Shown: positions 19,318-28,503, numbered from the stretch's first letter. The stretch: DNA of 59,931 nt from Salinivibrio siamensis (GCF_001996005.1 NZ_MUFB01000011.1:49835-109765), one strand, 5' to 3'. Numbers and translations: made by a program. Notes: generated by a model not told the origin, from the letters alone.

Positions 19318-19602
19318 GATCGTTGGCTCCTTTTGTAGGGATAACAGGGTTGTCACAGAGACTGTGCTCCCCTTTTGATTTGATGCCTTTTTGTAACACG
19401 TGGTTTGTTCGTCACATTTTGATCCAGCGCAATTTGCTTGACAGGATGCAGAGCTAAAAAGGCAGAATTGAGAGTTGTGTCATCGGCGTGCTCAATATCG
19501 TTTAAAACGGCAGCAACAATTCATTTTTTTGACACTTTCTTGAAGAACACTGTCTAACGTGCGATAGGTTATGGTAGCTAACGCGTAAATAGAGAGAAGA
19601 CA

Positions 19603-20241
19603 ATGGGAAAAAAATACAAACTCACCGCTGTGGCAGTATTGACGGCATCTTTGGCGCTCACCGGGTGTGAATCGATGTCTAACACCCAAAAGGGCGCAGC
19701 CATTGGTGCCATCACCGGGGCTATCGCGGGTAAATCGACATCCAATCATAAGGATAAGCGCGCATTTATTGGGGCCGCGATTGGTGCCATCGGAGGGGCT
19801 GCGGTCGGCAACTACATGGATAAACAAGAGCAAGCTTTCCGTGAGGAACTGGCTGGTTCTGGCATCCAAGTGGTCCGTGAAGGGGATAATATTCGCTTGA
19901 TTATGCCGTCAAACATCACGTTTGGGCTTGACCAAGACGCCATTGCTGCCGACTTTTATCCGACCCTCAATGCCGTCGCTAAAGTGATGCGTAAATACGA
20001 TAAAACCTTTTTAAGCATTGAAGGGCACACGGATAACACCGGTGCCGCCTCTTACAACCAACGCTTGTCAGAGCGCCGTGCAATGAGTGTTAAGGGCTAC
20101 CTTGCCAGCCAATCGATTGACAGCGCACGCCTGTATACCTCGGGATTTGGTGAAACCCGTCCTCTGGTCGCGAACAACAGCGCCTCAAACCGCGCCTTGA
20201 ACCGTCGCGTCGAGATCCAAGTCGTTCCTAATACCCAGTAA
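19603..20241 (+). CDS. OmpA-domain outer-membrane lipoprotein (YiaD type)
   Basis: 212 residues. Lipoprotein signal with lipobox ALTGC (Cys22). Residues about 30-70 are a glycine-zipper stretch (KGAAIGAITGAIAGK, AFIGAAIGAIGGAAVGNYMD) that probably sits in or across the membrane. Residues about 95-210 are an OmpA/MotB peptidoglycan-binding domain with SIEGHTDNTGAASYNQRLSERRA and the ending NRALNRRVEIQV. Order and wording match E. coli YiaD, a suppressor of BamD defects. Its role is presumably anchoring the outer membrane to the wall. Confidence 0.88.
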   Translation: MGKKYKLTAVAVLTASLALTGCESMSNTQKGAAIGAITGAIAGKSTSNHKDKRAFIGAAIGAIGGAAVGNYMDKQEQAFREELAGSGIQVVREGDNIRLIMPSNITFGLDQDAIAADFYPTLNAVAKVMRKYDKTFLSIEGHTDNTGAASYNQRLSERRAMSVKGYLASQSIDSARLYTSGFGETRPLVANNSASNRALNRRVEIQVVPNTQ

Positions 20242-20250
20242 TCATGAGTC

Positions 20251-20279
20251 CGGCGCGTTCATCGTACGTGAGCGCGCCG
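20251..20279. terminator. Hairpin between convergent lipoprotein and photolyase genes
   Basis: Long stem starting CGGCGCG (20251-20257) with CGCGCCG (20273-20279) and further pairing inside. No clear T tract on either side, so a terminator role is only likely from position. Confidence 0.45.
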
Positions 20280-20289
20280 AATAAACAGA

Positions 20290-21846
20290 CTACAAAGCAT
20301 CTAAGTTTTCGAGCAACGCTTCTGCATGACGTAAGATGCCATCACGCTGGGTCGGCGCCATTTTGTCCCAATTTCTATAAGGCATTGCTGTACGCGGGTT
20401 ATGCGCAAATCGCTCGCGATGCCGATGCATAAAATGCCAATAAAGTGCGTTGAGCGGGCACGCTTTCTCGCCGGCTTTGTCCTTCACCGAATAATGACAA
20501 TCACCGCAATAATCACTCATGCGATGAATATAGGCCCCACTGGCGGCATAAGGCTTAGTCGCCACAAGCCCGTTATCGGCAAACTGGGTCATCCCTCGGG
20601 TGTTAGGCATCTCAACCCACTCAATCGCGTCGATATAAATCAACAAATACCAATCATCTACCTCATCCGGCGCGACGCCCGCCAATAGGCAAAAGTTGCC
20701 CGTCACCATTAAGCGTTGGATATGATGCGCGTATGCGGTCTGCAAGGATTGCGTGACCGCCTGTGAGACACAACGCATTTTGGTATCGCCCGTCCAAAAA
20801 AAACGAGGAAGCGGCCGCTGCGCGGATAATGCGTTCTTGTTAGCGTAGGCAGGCATGTTTGTCCAATATACCCCGCGTATATACTCTCGCCAGCCTAGAA
20901 TTTGACGCACAAACCCTTCAATTTGAGCAAGGTTAATCGCCTCCTCCGCTCGAAAGTGGCTAATCGCCGTTTCAATCACCTGCATTGGATGCAATAGCTT
21001 GGCATTTAACGCAAAGGATAGACGGCTGTGATAGAGGCTCCATTGGTGTTCGCTTTGCCCTGTCATAGCGTCTTGGAATTGACCAAACAGGGGCAGACAG
21101 TGACGACAAAAATGATCCAACAACGTTTTAGCCTGTGAACGGGTCACAGGCCAGAGCAAGTCTGGCGCAGGCTCTCCGATCGTCGCCACGTGATGCCGTT
21201 CAATACGCGCCAAAATATCGCGTACATCATTGCTAAATATTAAGGGGGTTGGAATAGCCGCTAAATCACTTTTCTTGAGTTTATTACGATTGTCTTGATC
21301 GAAGTTCCACCGCCCTCCCTCTGGAGATTCTCCCTCCATCAAAATGCCAAACTGCCGTCGCATATCGCGATAGAAATACTCCATTTTGCGATGTTTATTG
21401 GCAGTGAACTGCTTGGATATTTGATCGAACGGCAGTAAAAAGTGCTCGGTATCCACGCATGTCACTGTGACAGGCTGGGGTAAAGCCATCTCTTTTAATT
21501 GCTCGTCTAGCCGGTATTCGTCCGGGCGTTGATATTCAAACGTTTTGATCTGATAGTGCTCGCACAGATCAGCCACTAACGCCGGTAAGTTTTCGTAATT
21601 TTGCGTGTCATCCAAGGTTAGGTAGCAAACATGATGCCCCGCTTGACTCAGGGCATGGGAAAACGCTTCCATGCCAGCGAAGAAAGCGCACACCTTTTGG
21701 ATATGATGTTTGACATAGGTTGCTTCTTGCTTGAGCTCGGCAACAAGATACAGCACATTTTCATCGGTCTTTTTGTACCATGAGTGGCTGGCGTTGAGTT
21801 GATCACCTAACACAAGACGCAACGTTGAGTACTGGCTATTGGTCAC
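20290..21846 (-). CDS. Iron-sulfur (6-4) photolyase / FeS-BCP cryptochrome
   Basis: A 518-residue flavoprotein of the bacterial photolyase-related branch that carries a 4Fe-4S cluster and repairs (6-4) photoproducts by light. The N-terminal domain begins LRLVLGDQLNASHSWY. The four cluster cysteines are visible in the C-terminal half: one in NFCLLAG, two in DYCGDCHYSVK and one in ACPLNALYWHFM. I choose a GTG start (21846) because GAGGTG lies just upstream and homologues start about eight residues before the LGDQLN motif; an ATG at 21897 would add 17 residues with no visible ribosome-binding site. Transcribed alone. Confidence 0.88.
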   Translation of the reverse strand: MTNSQYSTLRLVLGDQLNASHSWYKKTDENVLYLVAELKQEATYVKHHIQKVCAFFAGMEAFSHALSQAGHHVCYLTLDDTQNYENLPALVADLCEHYQIKTFEYQRPDEYRLDEQLKEMALPQPVTVTCVDTEHFLLPFDQISKQFTANKHRKMEYFYRDMRRQFGILMEGESPEGGRWNFDQDNRNKLKKSDLAAIPTPLIFSNDVRDILARIERHHVATIGEPAPDLLWPVTRSQAKTLLDHFCRHCLPLFGQFQDAMTGQSEHQWSLYHSRLSFALNAKLLHPMQVIETAISHFRAEEAINLAQIEGFVRQILGWREYIRGVYWTNMPAYANKNALSAQRPLPRFFWTGDTKMRCVSQAVTQSLQTAYAHHIQRLMVTGNFCLLAGVAPDEVDDWYLLIYIDAIEWVEMPNTRGMTQFADNGLVATKPYAASGAYIHRMSDYCGDCHYSVKDKAGEKACPLNALYWHFMHRHRERFAHNPRTAMPYRNWDKMAPTQRDGILRHAEALLENLDAL

Positions 21847-21994
21847 TGGCACCTCGGTATTTATCAAATAAGCTTTAAGCGATACGCAGCAAACCACATT
21901 TTCGATGATTAACCCTGGCGGGTGCTTGAATCTTAGGGAAAACCCTCTACATTAGAGCCAGTATTGATCACCCATGCGGCGGCGAGGCGAGGCG

Positions 21995-22573
21995 ATGAGA
22001 GCATTCTTTGTCGGGCTTTTTTTACTCCCAATAGCAATGATAGTGGCTGAGCCAGCGCGTGCCATGAATGAACCGGCAAGCCAATTTGTTCAAGATCTTC
22101 GCTTTCATGGCTATATCGACAATTATGGCAATGTGAAACTTCGCTTTGCCCCGATTACCGCTTTACCGGCAGGTTTTAAGACCAAAGGTTACTTGGATAT
22201 TGAAGCCAGTGATATCGTACGTCTCCCGCGTGGGCTTGATATTGGTGGTTACTTTAATGCCGCCAATACAGCAATTAGACAACTCCCAAGAATGAAAGTG
22301 GGGGGATATATCAACCTCACCAATACCGCCATTAACCGCCTTCCTCCTAATTTAGTCGTGCGGGGTGATTTAAGCCTCGTCAACACACCGCTTACGCAAT
22401 TACCGCGCCGTTTGTTTGTGGAAGGAAATCTATACCTGACAAATTCACCCATTGAGCGCATTCCTGACGATATCTACGTAGGCGGAAATCTCTATATCCG
22501 CGGTACCAATATCCAGTCAGTCAGCCCCGATCTTCGTATTGAAGGCCAGGTGCTTCCTTCTTTAAATCAATGA
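21995..22573 (+). CDS. Secreted solenoid repeat protein of unknown function
   Basis: 192 residues. Start at ATG 21995 (GAGG upstream) gives a signal peptide MRAFFVGLFLLPIAMIVAEP, cleaved after ARA. The mature part is built of about six units of roughly 20 residues with the pattern LP-x5-VxGxLxLxxTxIxx, for example LPRMKVGGYINLTNTAINR and LPPNLVVRGDLSLVNTPLTQ. This forms a leucine-rich-like right-handed solenoid. Such repeats usually bind partners rather than catalyse. I do not recognise a named family member. An in-frame upstream ATG at 21974 is possible. No transmembrane anchor, so periplasmic or secreted. Confidence 0.8.
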   Translation: MRAFFVGLFLLPIAMIVAEPARAMNEPASQFVQDLRFHGYIDNYGNVKLRFAPITALPAGFKTKGYLDIEASDIVRLPRGLDIGGYFNAANTAIRQLPRMKVGGYINLTNTAINRLPPNLVVRGDLSLVNTPLTQLPRRLFVEGNLYLTNSPIERIPDDIYVGGNLYIRGTNIQSVSPDLRIEGQVLPSLNQ

Positions 22574-22663
22574 TCTCGCGCTCGGCGTTGATCGAATTAG
22601 TTGTCAATCCGTACGTTAATCCCGAGCCTAGTTTTTAAATTACAGTCAAAAAAACGGTCCACT

Positions 22664-23326
22664 ATGATTATCTTACATCATCTAGAGCAATCGCGATCGC
22701 AGCGGATTGTCTGGTTATTAGAGTCGCTGGCGATTCCGTATCAGCTGGTACGTCACTACCGTGATCCAAAAACCAAACTTGCGCCTCGCGAACTGAAGAA
22801 GATACACAGTTTAGGGAAAGCACCCATCATCGAAGACGGCGATGTGGTGATTGCCGAGTCAGGGGCGATCATTGAATATCTTATCGACAAGTACGGCGAT
22901 GGCACGCTAACCCCCAACACGGATAAAGAAAAGGGCCTGTACCGCTATTGGATGCATTATGCGGAAGGCTCCCTGATGCCGCCGTTGGTGATGTCTTTGA
23001 TCTTTAGCAAGATCCCAGAATCACCGATGCCATTCTTTATTCGTCCCGTGGCAAAAAAGCTGATGAAAGGCGTCACTGAACAGTTTCTCGCCCCTCAGCT
23101 TCGCGATCATTTTGCGATGATTGATTCACATCTCGCCAAACACACCTGGCTGTGTGGAGATACGCTAACAGCGGCCGACATTCAGATGAGCTTTCCGTTA
23201 CTAGCGGCGCGCAAGCAATTGGATGCTCAAAAGCACGCCAATATTCTTCGCTACCTTGAACACGTTGAGCAACAGCCTGGGTATCAAAATGCCTTGTGTG
23301 TTGTCGGCCCTCTACAAGCGTTATAA
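22664..23326 (+). CDS. Glutathione S-transferase family protein
   Basis: 220 residues. N-terminal thioredoxin-fold domain (1-80) with HHLEQSRSQRIVWLLESL, the cis-proline region GKAPIIEDGDVVIAESGAIIEYL, which contacts glutathione, and an all-helical C-terminal domain with LTAADIQMSFPLL. The start at ATG 22664 is chosen from the domain edge; its ribosome-binding site is weak. It is similar to a group of bacterial GSTs without a known natural substrate. A second GST gene lies convergent, 13 bases away. Confidence 0.87.
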   Translation: MIILHHLEQSRSQRIVWLLESLAIPYQLVRHYRDPKTKLAPRELKKIHSLGKAPIIEDGDVVIAESGAIIEYLIDKYGDGTLTPNTDKEKGLYRYWMHYAEGSLMPPLVMSLIFSKIPESPMPFFIRPVAKKLMKGVTEQFLAPQLRDHFAMIDSHLAKHTWLCGDTLTAADIQMSFPLLAARKQLDAQKHANILRYLEHVEQQPGYQNALCVVGPLQAL

Positions 23327-23339
23327 AACCACCCAACGC

Positions 23340-23960
23340 TTATGTGGGCAGCGTTGATGCTGCCTGCATCACCCAGCGTTGATAACCGGGTCGGTCACTC
23401 AATTGTTGATACCAACGGGAAACATTGGGTGGTAGCACCCAGTCGCTTTGCTGGCTAAGGCAATGGATTAAACTTCCCACGGCAATATCTGCCAACGTCA
23501 TGCGATCTGAGGTGAGATACAGCTGGTCGTCGAGTGCATCATTGACTCTCTCTAACTCATAGCGGCATTGTTCCATCGCCCGTTGCTTCGCTTGCCCCTC
23601 ATCGGAACCGTCAGGGGTAGAGGCAAACAAAGCGGCTTTGATGACTGGCTGGAAAGAAGACAAACACCAGTCCATCCAGCGCTCATAACAGGAACGTTGA
23701 AAGGCACAATCGGGATACCACATTTTATTGCCGTAACACGCGACGAGATAACGCAATATAGTGTGTGACTCCCAAACACTATTGGAACCATCTTCGAGCA
23801 CGGGCACCTGGCGCATCGGACACCGCTGTGCGACCGCTTGCGCATCGTGCCGATTGTGGTGAATATCCACTTCTTCTAGCGCGATACTTAAATCTAACTC
23901 ATCGATTAGCCACATCACTTTCTGAACATTAATCGATAGCGGGTGCCCATAAACTTTCAT
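23340..23960 (-). CDS. Glutathione S-transferase family protein
   Basis: 206 residues from ATG 23960 (AAGGAG upstream); a longer frame from 24101 adds residues outside the fold. N-terminal domain MKVYGHPLSINVQKVMWLIDEL with CPMRQVPVLEDGSNSVWESHTILRYL, matching the theta/beta-like bacterial GST pattern, and a C-terminal helical domain with MTLADIAVGSLIHCL. It presumably conjugates or reduces electrophiles with glutathione; substrate unknown. Not a close copy of the neighbouring GST, so a recent duplication is unlikely. Confidence 0.87.
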   Translation of the reverse strand: MKVYGHPLSINVQKVMWLIDELDLSIALEEVDIHHNRHDAQAVAQRCPMRQVPVLEDGSNSVWESHTILRYLVACYGNKMWYPDCAFQRSCYERWMDWCLSSFQPVIKAALFASTPDGSDEGQAKQRAMEQCRYELERVNDALDDQLYLTSDRMTLADIAVGSLIHCLSQQSDWVLPPNVSRWYQQLSDRPGYQRWVMQAASTLPT

Positions 23961-24281
23961 TTTGCTCTCCTTGTCACGCGATAAAGCAGTTCCTTGCTCG
24001 GCTGCACCTTCGAGGCTCGCACAATCCTTTTTCCATAGCAAGTAATCGGGTAGATCAGCCAAAAACCTCAAGACTTGACCAATAATGCACCACAACAGCA
24101 ACAGGTTGCACCTCGTTATAAGCTTTTTGTGATGTTTCCTTCTGAAACGGATACGCCAAATTACGGTGGGCTTATCCAGCTATGTCACATTTCTTTCATC
24201 ACGTATTGGCCTACCCGGGTATCAGCGTTAATCTATTGATTGTTAAGACTTATTAACAAAACACTCAACCAAGGAAGGATT
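23961..24281. other. Divergent intergenic region, GST / oppA-like gene
   Basis: 321 bases. I see no gene, no convincing promoter and no repeat; it must contain the two divergent promoters. Confidence 0.4.
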
Positions 24282-25889
24282 ATGAAAACAACGGTATTAG
24301 CCAGTGCGCTAGCACTCGCATTGAGCGGCTCGGCGCTTGCCGCGCAAGTCCCTGATGACGTCACCCTTGCCGAAAACCAAACGCTTATCTGGGGTGTCGC
24401 GGGGGAAGTACCCACGTTAGACCCTACCAAGTCCAGTGATACCGCCAGCAATAAAATCATCTCGGATTTGTTTGAAGGATTGATGGTACGCAATCCAAAT
24501 GGCGACGTCGTACCTGGCCTCGCCAAAGACTGGGAGGTAAGCGAAGACGGGCTCACCTATACATTCCACCTTCGCAAAGCAAAATGGTCTGACGGTGAGC
24601 CCATCACCGCAGACGATGTAGTGTATACGCTACAGCGTGTGGTTGACCCGGTCACTGGCGCGCCTTATGCCTGGTACCTAGGGACTGCCAATATCCAAAA
24701 TGCCAAAGCGATCACCGACGGTGAAAAATCCGCTGAGCAGCTTGGCGTCAAAGCCATCGACGATCACACGGTAGAATTTACCCTTGAGCGCCGCACGCCC
24801 TACTTCCCGAATATGCTCACCCACTCGTCCACCTATCCGGTGCCACAGCATGCATTGGAAGCTTTTGGTGATAGCTGGACCCGCCCAGATAACATGGTCA
24901 ACTCAGGCGCTTACAATCTCACCAACTGGGTCATCAACGAACGAATTGATTTAGCCCGTAACCCACTTTATTGGAATAACGACGAAACGGTGATTGATAA
25001 AACCTCGTATGTCGCTTCCAGTGATGTCAACGCTGAATATAACCGCTACCGTACCGGTGAAATTGATATCACTTCTAGTTTTCCACTTGAGGCCTTTGAT
25101 CAGATTAAAAAGGAACGCCCTAATGAACTGATCACTATGCCGTCTCTGGCGACTTACTATTATTTGTTCAACACAGAGAAAGCGCCCTTTGACGATGTGC
25201 GAGTCCGTAAGGCGTTGTCGTATGCGATTGATAGAAACATCATTACCGACATTATCCTCGGTCAGGGCCAGCTTCCGGCATATAGCGCCACACCGCCAGC
25301 CATCAACCATTTTGAGCCACCTAAGCTCGAGTGGGCGGAAATGAGCCAAGATGAACGCTATCAAAAAGCCAAAGCCTTGCTGGCAGAAGCCGGCTATACC
25401 CAAGATAACCCACTGGAATTTGAGCTGGTCTATAACACCATGGAGTCACACAAAAAACTGGCGTTAGCCGTGACGTCTATGTGGAAGCGTCATCTTCCTG
25501 TCAATGTCAATTTGGCCAATCAAGAGTGGAAAACTTTCTTACAAAAAGTCTTACAAAAAGACTTTGATGTCGCCCGCGACGGTTGGATAGGTGATTACAA
25601 CGAAGCGTCCACGTTCCTGAGCTATTTCAGTAGTGATGGTATGAACAAAACCAGTTGGGGCAATGAAGATTATGACAAGGCACTTGATCAGGCTCTAACG
25701 GTCGCGGAGCCCGAGAAGCGAAAAGCGTACTACCAAGAGGCAGAGCGTATTTTCGCCCGTGACATGCCGGCGATCCCATTGTATTTCTATACCCGTAGCG
25801 TGATTAAGAGTCCGAAAGTGGGCGGGTATAACACCGATAACCCCAACAAGCTAAGGTATACACGTAACCTGTATATCACCAAAAATTGA
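24282..25889 (+). CDS. oppA: Periplasmic oligopeptide-binding protein (OppA/MppA family)
   Basis: A 535-residue class-C solute-binding protein. Signal peptide MKTTVLASALALALSGSALA, then ...LIWGVAGEVPTLDPTKSSDTASNKIISDLFEGLM, the family signature near residue 45, and ADDVVYTLQRVVDP and FDDVRVRKALSYAIDRNIIT further on. AAGGAAGG precedes ATG 24282. It delivers peptides to an Opp-type ABC permease, but no oppBCDF follows: the next gene is beyond a terminator and tRNA. So it is an orphan binding protein that must share a permease encoded elsewhere or serve another role, as MppA does for murein peptide. Confidence 0.9.
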   Translation: MKTTVLASALALALSGSALAAQVPDDVTLAENQTLIWGVAGEVPTLDPTKSSDTASNKIISDLFEGLMVRNPNGDVVPGLAKDWEVSEDGLTYTFHLRKAKWSDGEPITADDVVYTLQRVVDPVTGAPYAWYLGTANIQNAKAITDGEKSAEQLGVKAIDDHTVEFTLERRTPYFPNMLTHSSTYPVPQHALEAFGDSWTRPDNMVNSGAYNLTNWVINERIDLARNPLYWNNDETVIDKTSYVASSDVNAEYNRYRTGEIDITSSFPLEAFDQIKKERPNELITMPSLATYYYLFNTEKAPFDDVRVRKALSYAIDRNIITDIILGQGQLPAYSATPPAINHFEPPKLEWAEMSQDERYQKAKALLAEAGYTQDNPLEFELVYNTMESHKKLALAVTSMWKRHLPVNVNLANQEWKTFLQKVLQKDFDVARDGWIGDYNEASTFLSYFSSDGMNKTSWGNEDYDKALDQALTVAEPEKRKAYYQEAERIFARDMPAIPLYFYTRSVIKSPKVGGYNTDNPNKLRYTRNLYITKN

Positions 25890-25924
25890 TCGCCTCTGAA
25901 TAAAGGCAACCTATCAATGAGGCC

Positions 25925-25955
25925 AACGCCACGCTCTGACGCGTGGCGTTTTTAT
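25925..25955 (+). terminator. Rho-independent terminator after the oppA-like gene
   Basis: Stem AACGCCACGC (25925-25934), loop TCTGAC, complement 25941-25950, then a T run. Confidence 0.85.
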
Positions 25956-25970
25956 TCATACGCACAAACA

Positions 25971-26030
25971 AAAAAAGCGCCAGCCTTTCGGCTAGCGCTT
26001 CTTTTTAATTTGGCTCCCCCAACTGGACTC
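25971..26030 (-). repeat. Direct repeat copy 1: terminator plus tRNA-Asn 3' end
   Basis: This 60-base block is 59/60 identical to 26174-26233 in the same orientation, 203 bases away. It contains a tRNA-type terminator (stem AAGCGC-AGCC/GGCT-GCGCTT) and the last 20 bases of tRNA-Asn including CCA. Confidence 0.92.
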
Positions 26031-26057
26031 AACGGGGGCGCCCAGCCCAGTGACATA
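26011..26057 (-). pseudogene. Truncated tRNA-Asn remnant
   Basis: The 3' 20 bases of tRNA-Asn (26011-26030) are intact, then 16 foreign bases (rich in G and C) interrupt it, then an 11-base match CCAGTGACATA (26047-26057) to the real gene. The anticodon and 5' half are missing. It is the degraded second copy of a tandem tRNA-Asn-terminator duplication. Confidence 0.8.
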
Positions 26058-26173
26058 TTCCGCGCAGCGGAACAGTTAAAAAAATTTGAGAGCCTTGATT
26101 GAAACGACTCTCCGCACGACAGACTAGATTCCAAGGTTATTCAAATTCGCGAGAACACTTTGGGAATTCGAAC

Positions 26174-26233
26174 AAAAAAGCGCCAGCCTTTCGGCTAGCG
26201 CTTCTTTTCAATTTGGCTCCCCCAACTGGACTC
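26174..26233 (-). repeat. Direct repeat copy 2: terminator plus intact tRNA-Asn 3' end
   Basis: Partner of 25971-26030. The left half (26174-26208) is the working terminator of the intact tRNA gene, reading leftward into a run of T on the minus strand. Confidence 0.92.
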
Positions 26234-26289
26234 GAACCAGTGACATACGGATTAACAGTCCGCCGTTCTACCAACTGAACTATGGGGGA
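26214..26289 (-). tRNA. tRNA-Asn (GUU)
   Basis: 76 bases including the encoded CCA. On the minus strand it begins TCCCCCATAGTTCAGTTGG, has anticodon GTT (complement of 26254-26256) in GACTGTTAATC, the T arm GGTTCGAGTCC, and ends GGGGGAGCCA. Acceptor arms TCCCCCA and TGGGGGA pair fully. Followed by a terminator and then by a broken copy of itself. Confidence 0.97.
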
Positions 26290-26441
26290 ATCGTCTTTTG
26301 CGACAACGAGCGAGATGATAGGCAATCCATTATCTCGGTGCAACCCTTTTTTCAATAAATCCCCACACACTCGGCTCGAATGGCTAAAAAGGCAACAAAT
26401 CAGACGATTAAACTATCGTCTTTGCACTGACGTAGGTAAAA

Positions 26442-28400
26442 GTGCAAATATACAACCCAGTAGCTGACTTCGAGGACTCAGAGACATTGGATAAAGACGC
26501 ACTCCCACTGTTTATTGCCGGCCCCATGCTAAGACGTACCACACAGCATGAAGTGACCTTATGGTCAGTGCTAACACAAAAGCCCGATGATGGTACCGTG
26601 TCCGTTTATCAGCACCACCAGATATTAGCATCCATGCCATTGTCAGCCGGGCATTGGTTTCGTATTGGCGAGCGCGCGTGGGTCGTGCTTCATCATCTCC
26701 GGTCAGCCCATGGGTTTCCCGTCGATAGCCCATTGTCATACGACATACAGATCAACCACAGTGGAATGGCAGACATCCAACCGGAGCTCTTGTATGACAA
26801 CGAGCAAGCTCCCTCCTTTTGTATTCCCTCAAAAGCCACCCACATCGCGCATGGCTCATGCCGACACCCACACCACCACTGCGATGATGCCCTCGTCACT
26901 CTCGACCAACACTTGGCCACGACCCCCATGACACACTGGCCTAATATGTTGATTATGAGTGGGGATCAAATCTACGCAGATGACGTCGCCACGCCGATGC
27001 TGCAGCGTATTCGCCGGTTAATTGCCGTATTAGGCCTTAAAAATGAGTATTTCGAGGCCGCGCCCATTGTCGACTGCCGTGCCTTGGATACACACCCTGA
27101 CAGCTATGTTCAACGCGGCAAGCTCCTCCCTAGCCAGCGCGCGGAAAAGGGCGGCCGTTTAGAGAGACTGTTTGGTCAACCACTGCCTATTTTTACATCC
27201 AAAACCGTCTCCAATCACTTGATAAGCTTTGCAGAACACGTCGCCATGTATTTGCTGGTTTGGGCGCCCGCTTCTTGGGCGCTAACAGACGGACCTCATC
27301 TTCATTCCCCTAGTCAACTGACCGACAGTCAACGCGAGCGCTATCAACAAGAAACACTCGCACTCAATGCGTTTCGTTCCGGTTTAACCGGCGTGCAGCG
27401 ACTATTCGCACACCTATCAACCTATATGATCTTTGATGACCATGACATCACAGATGATTGGAATATCACCGTCGGTTGGGAGCACGCCGCGTATCTCAAT
27501 CCCTTTTCTCGTCGTATTATCGGCAATGGCCTGATGGCTTACTGGTTGTGCCAAGGTTGGGGCAATGCGCCCGATAACTTTAACCAAGACTTTATCACTA
27601 CCGCCCGCCAAAGCGCCTATCAGCCCATGAGTGTTTGCGATCTGGACACACAAACAGCGACGCATCAGGCCATGGTGGAGCAATGTCTACGCTTTGAACA
27701 CTGGCATTACACGGTGCCAACGACGCCACATCTCGTTGTGTTAGATACACGCACTCGTCGCTGGCGATCCGAGTCACGAATGAATAAACCGTCGGGCCTG
27801 ATGGACTGGGAAGCGCTGATGGATTTTCAACATGATCTGTTAAGGCATGATAGCGCGGTGATCGTCTCTGCCGCACCCATGTTCGGTGTTAAGTTTATTG
27901 AAGTATTGCAACGAGTCGCGACCTGGCTGGGCGCGCCGACTGTCGTCGATGCGGAAAACTGGATGGCACACCCAGGGAGTGCCAATACGCTACTCAGTAT
28001 TTTTCGCCATCAACGGACACCCACCAATTATGTGATTTTATCTGGGGATGTGCATTACTCGTTTGCTTATGATATCCGAATCCGATTTCGCACCCATAGT
28101 CCGCGTTTGTGGCAAATAACTGCCAGTGGTTTCAAAAACCGCTTCCCCGAGCCACTGCTCAGCTTTTGCGAGTGGTGCGATCGCGTTTTATTCAGCCCAC
28201 TGTCTCCACTGAATTGGCTCACGAAACGTAAGCGTATGCGCATTGACCGGCGCGACCCTGATACGCCAGGCCCGAAGCGTCTCGTCAATGCCAGCGCCGT
28301 GGGATTGGTCACCCTGAATGAAGATGGCTCTCCACGCACCATTAGCCTTCTGAAGACCGATGGTCAACGCGTCTCTTTTCCGGAAAAGACAAACACATAG
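26442..28400 (+). CDS. PhoD-like metallophosphatase
   Basis: 652 residues with no signal peptide. Metal-binding motifs of the PhoD (alkaline phosphatase D-like) superfamily appear in order: GDQIYADDVA (174-183), IFDDHDITDDWN near 330 and ILSGDVHYSFAYDI near 530. The N-terminal beta domain begins LPLFIAGPMLRR, typical of the family of cytoplasmic PhoD-like proteins with uncertain substrate (phosphodiesters or phospholipids). Start is GTG at 26442; no other near start fits the family N-terminus. It is separate from the tRNA gene on the other strand. Confidence 0.85.
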   Translation: MQIYNPVADFEDSETLDKDALPLFIAGPMLRRTTQHEVTLWSVLTQKPDDGTVSVYQHHQILASMPLSAGHWFRIGERAWVVLHHLRSAHGFPVDSPLSYDIQINHSGMADIQPELLYDNEQAPSFCIPSKATHIAHGSCRHPHHHCDDALVTLDQHLATTPMTHWPNMLIMSGDQIYADDVATPMLQRIRRLIAVLGLKNEYFEAAPIVDCRALDTHPDSYVQRGKLLPSQRAEKGGRLERLFGQPLPIFTSKTVSNHLISFAEHVAMYLLVWAPASWALTDGPHLHSPSQLTDSQRERYQQETLALNAFRSGLTGVQRLFAHLSTYMIFDDHDITDDWNITVGWEHAAYLNPFSRRIIGNGLMAYWLCQGWGNAPDNFNQDFITTARQSAYQPMSVCDLDTQTATHQAMVEQCLRFEHWHYTVPTTPHLVVLDTRTRRWRSESRMNKPSGLMDWEALMDFQHDLLRHDSAVIVSAAPMFGVKFIEVLQRVATWLGAPTVVDAENWMAHPGSANTLLSIFRHQRTPTNYVILSGDVHYSFAYDIRIRFRTHSPRLWQITASGFKNRFPEPLLSFCEWCDRVLFSPLSPLNWLTKRKRMRIDRRDPDTPGPKRLVNASAVGLVTLNEDGSPRTISLLKTDGQRVSFPEKTNT

Positions 28401-28503
28401 ACAGCTCGCCTGCTACATCACGGTGATTATCATCGATGAAATTTGGATAATCGCGGTAAGCAGGCCTAACCTTATTAAAGGTAGGCCGATAACAGGAGGT
28501 TTT

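Noticed and set aside
19381-19440. FNR-like site TTGAT...CAA upstream of yiaY
   Set aside because: Only the left half matches; the right half is GCGCAA instead of ATCAA.
26137-26370. Open frames overlapping the tRNA-Asn region
   Set aside because: They arise from tRNA and terminator sequence and share the repeat; no ribosome-binding site.
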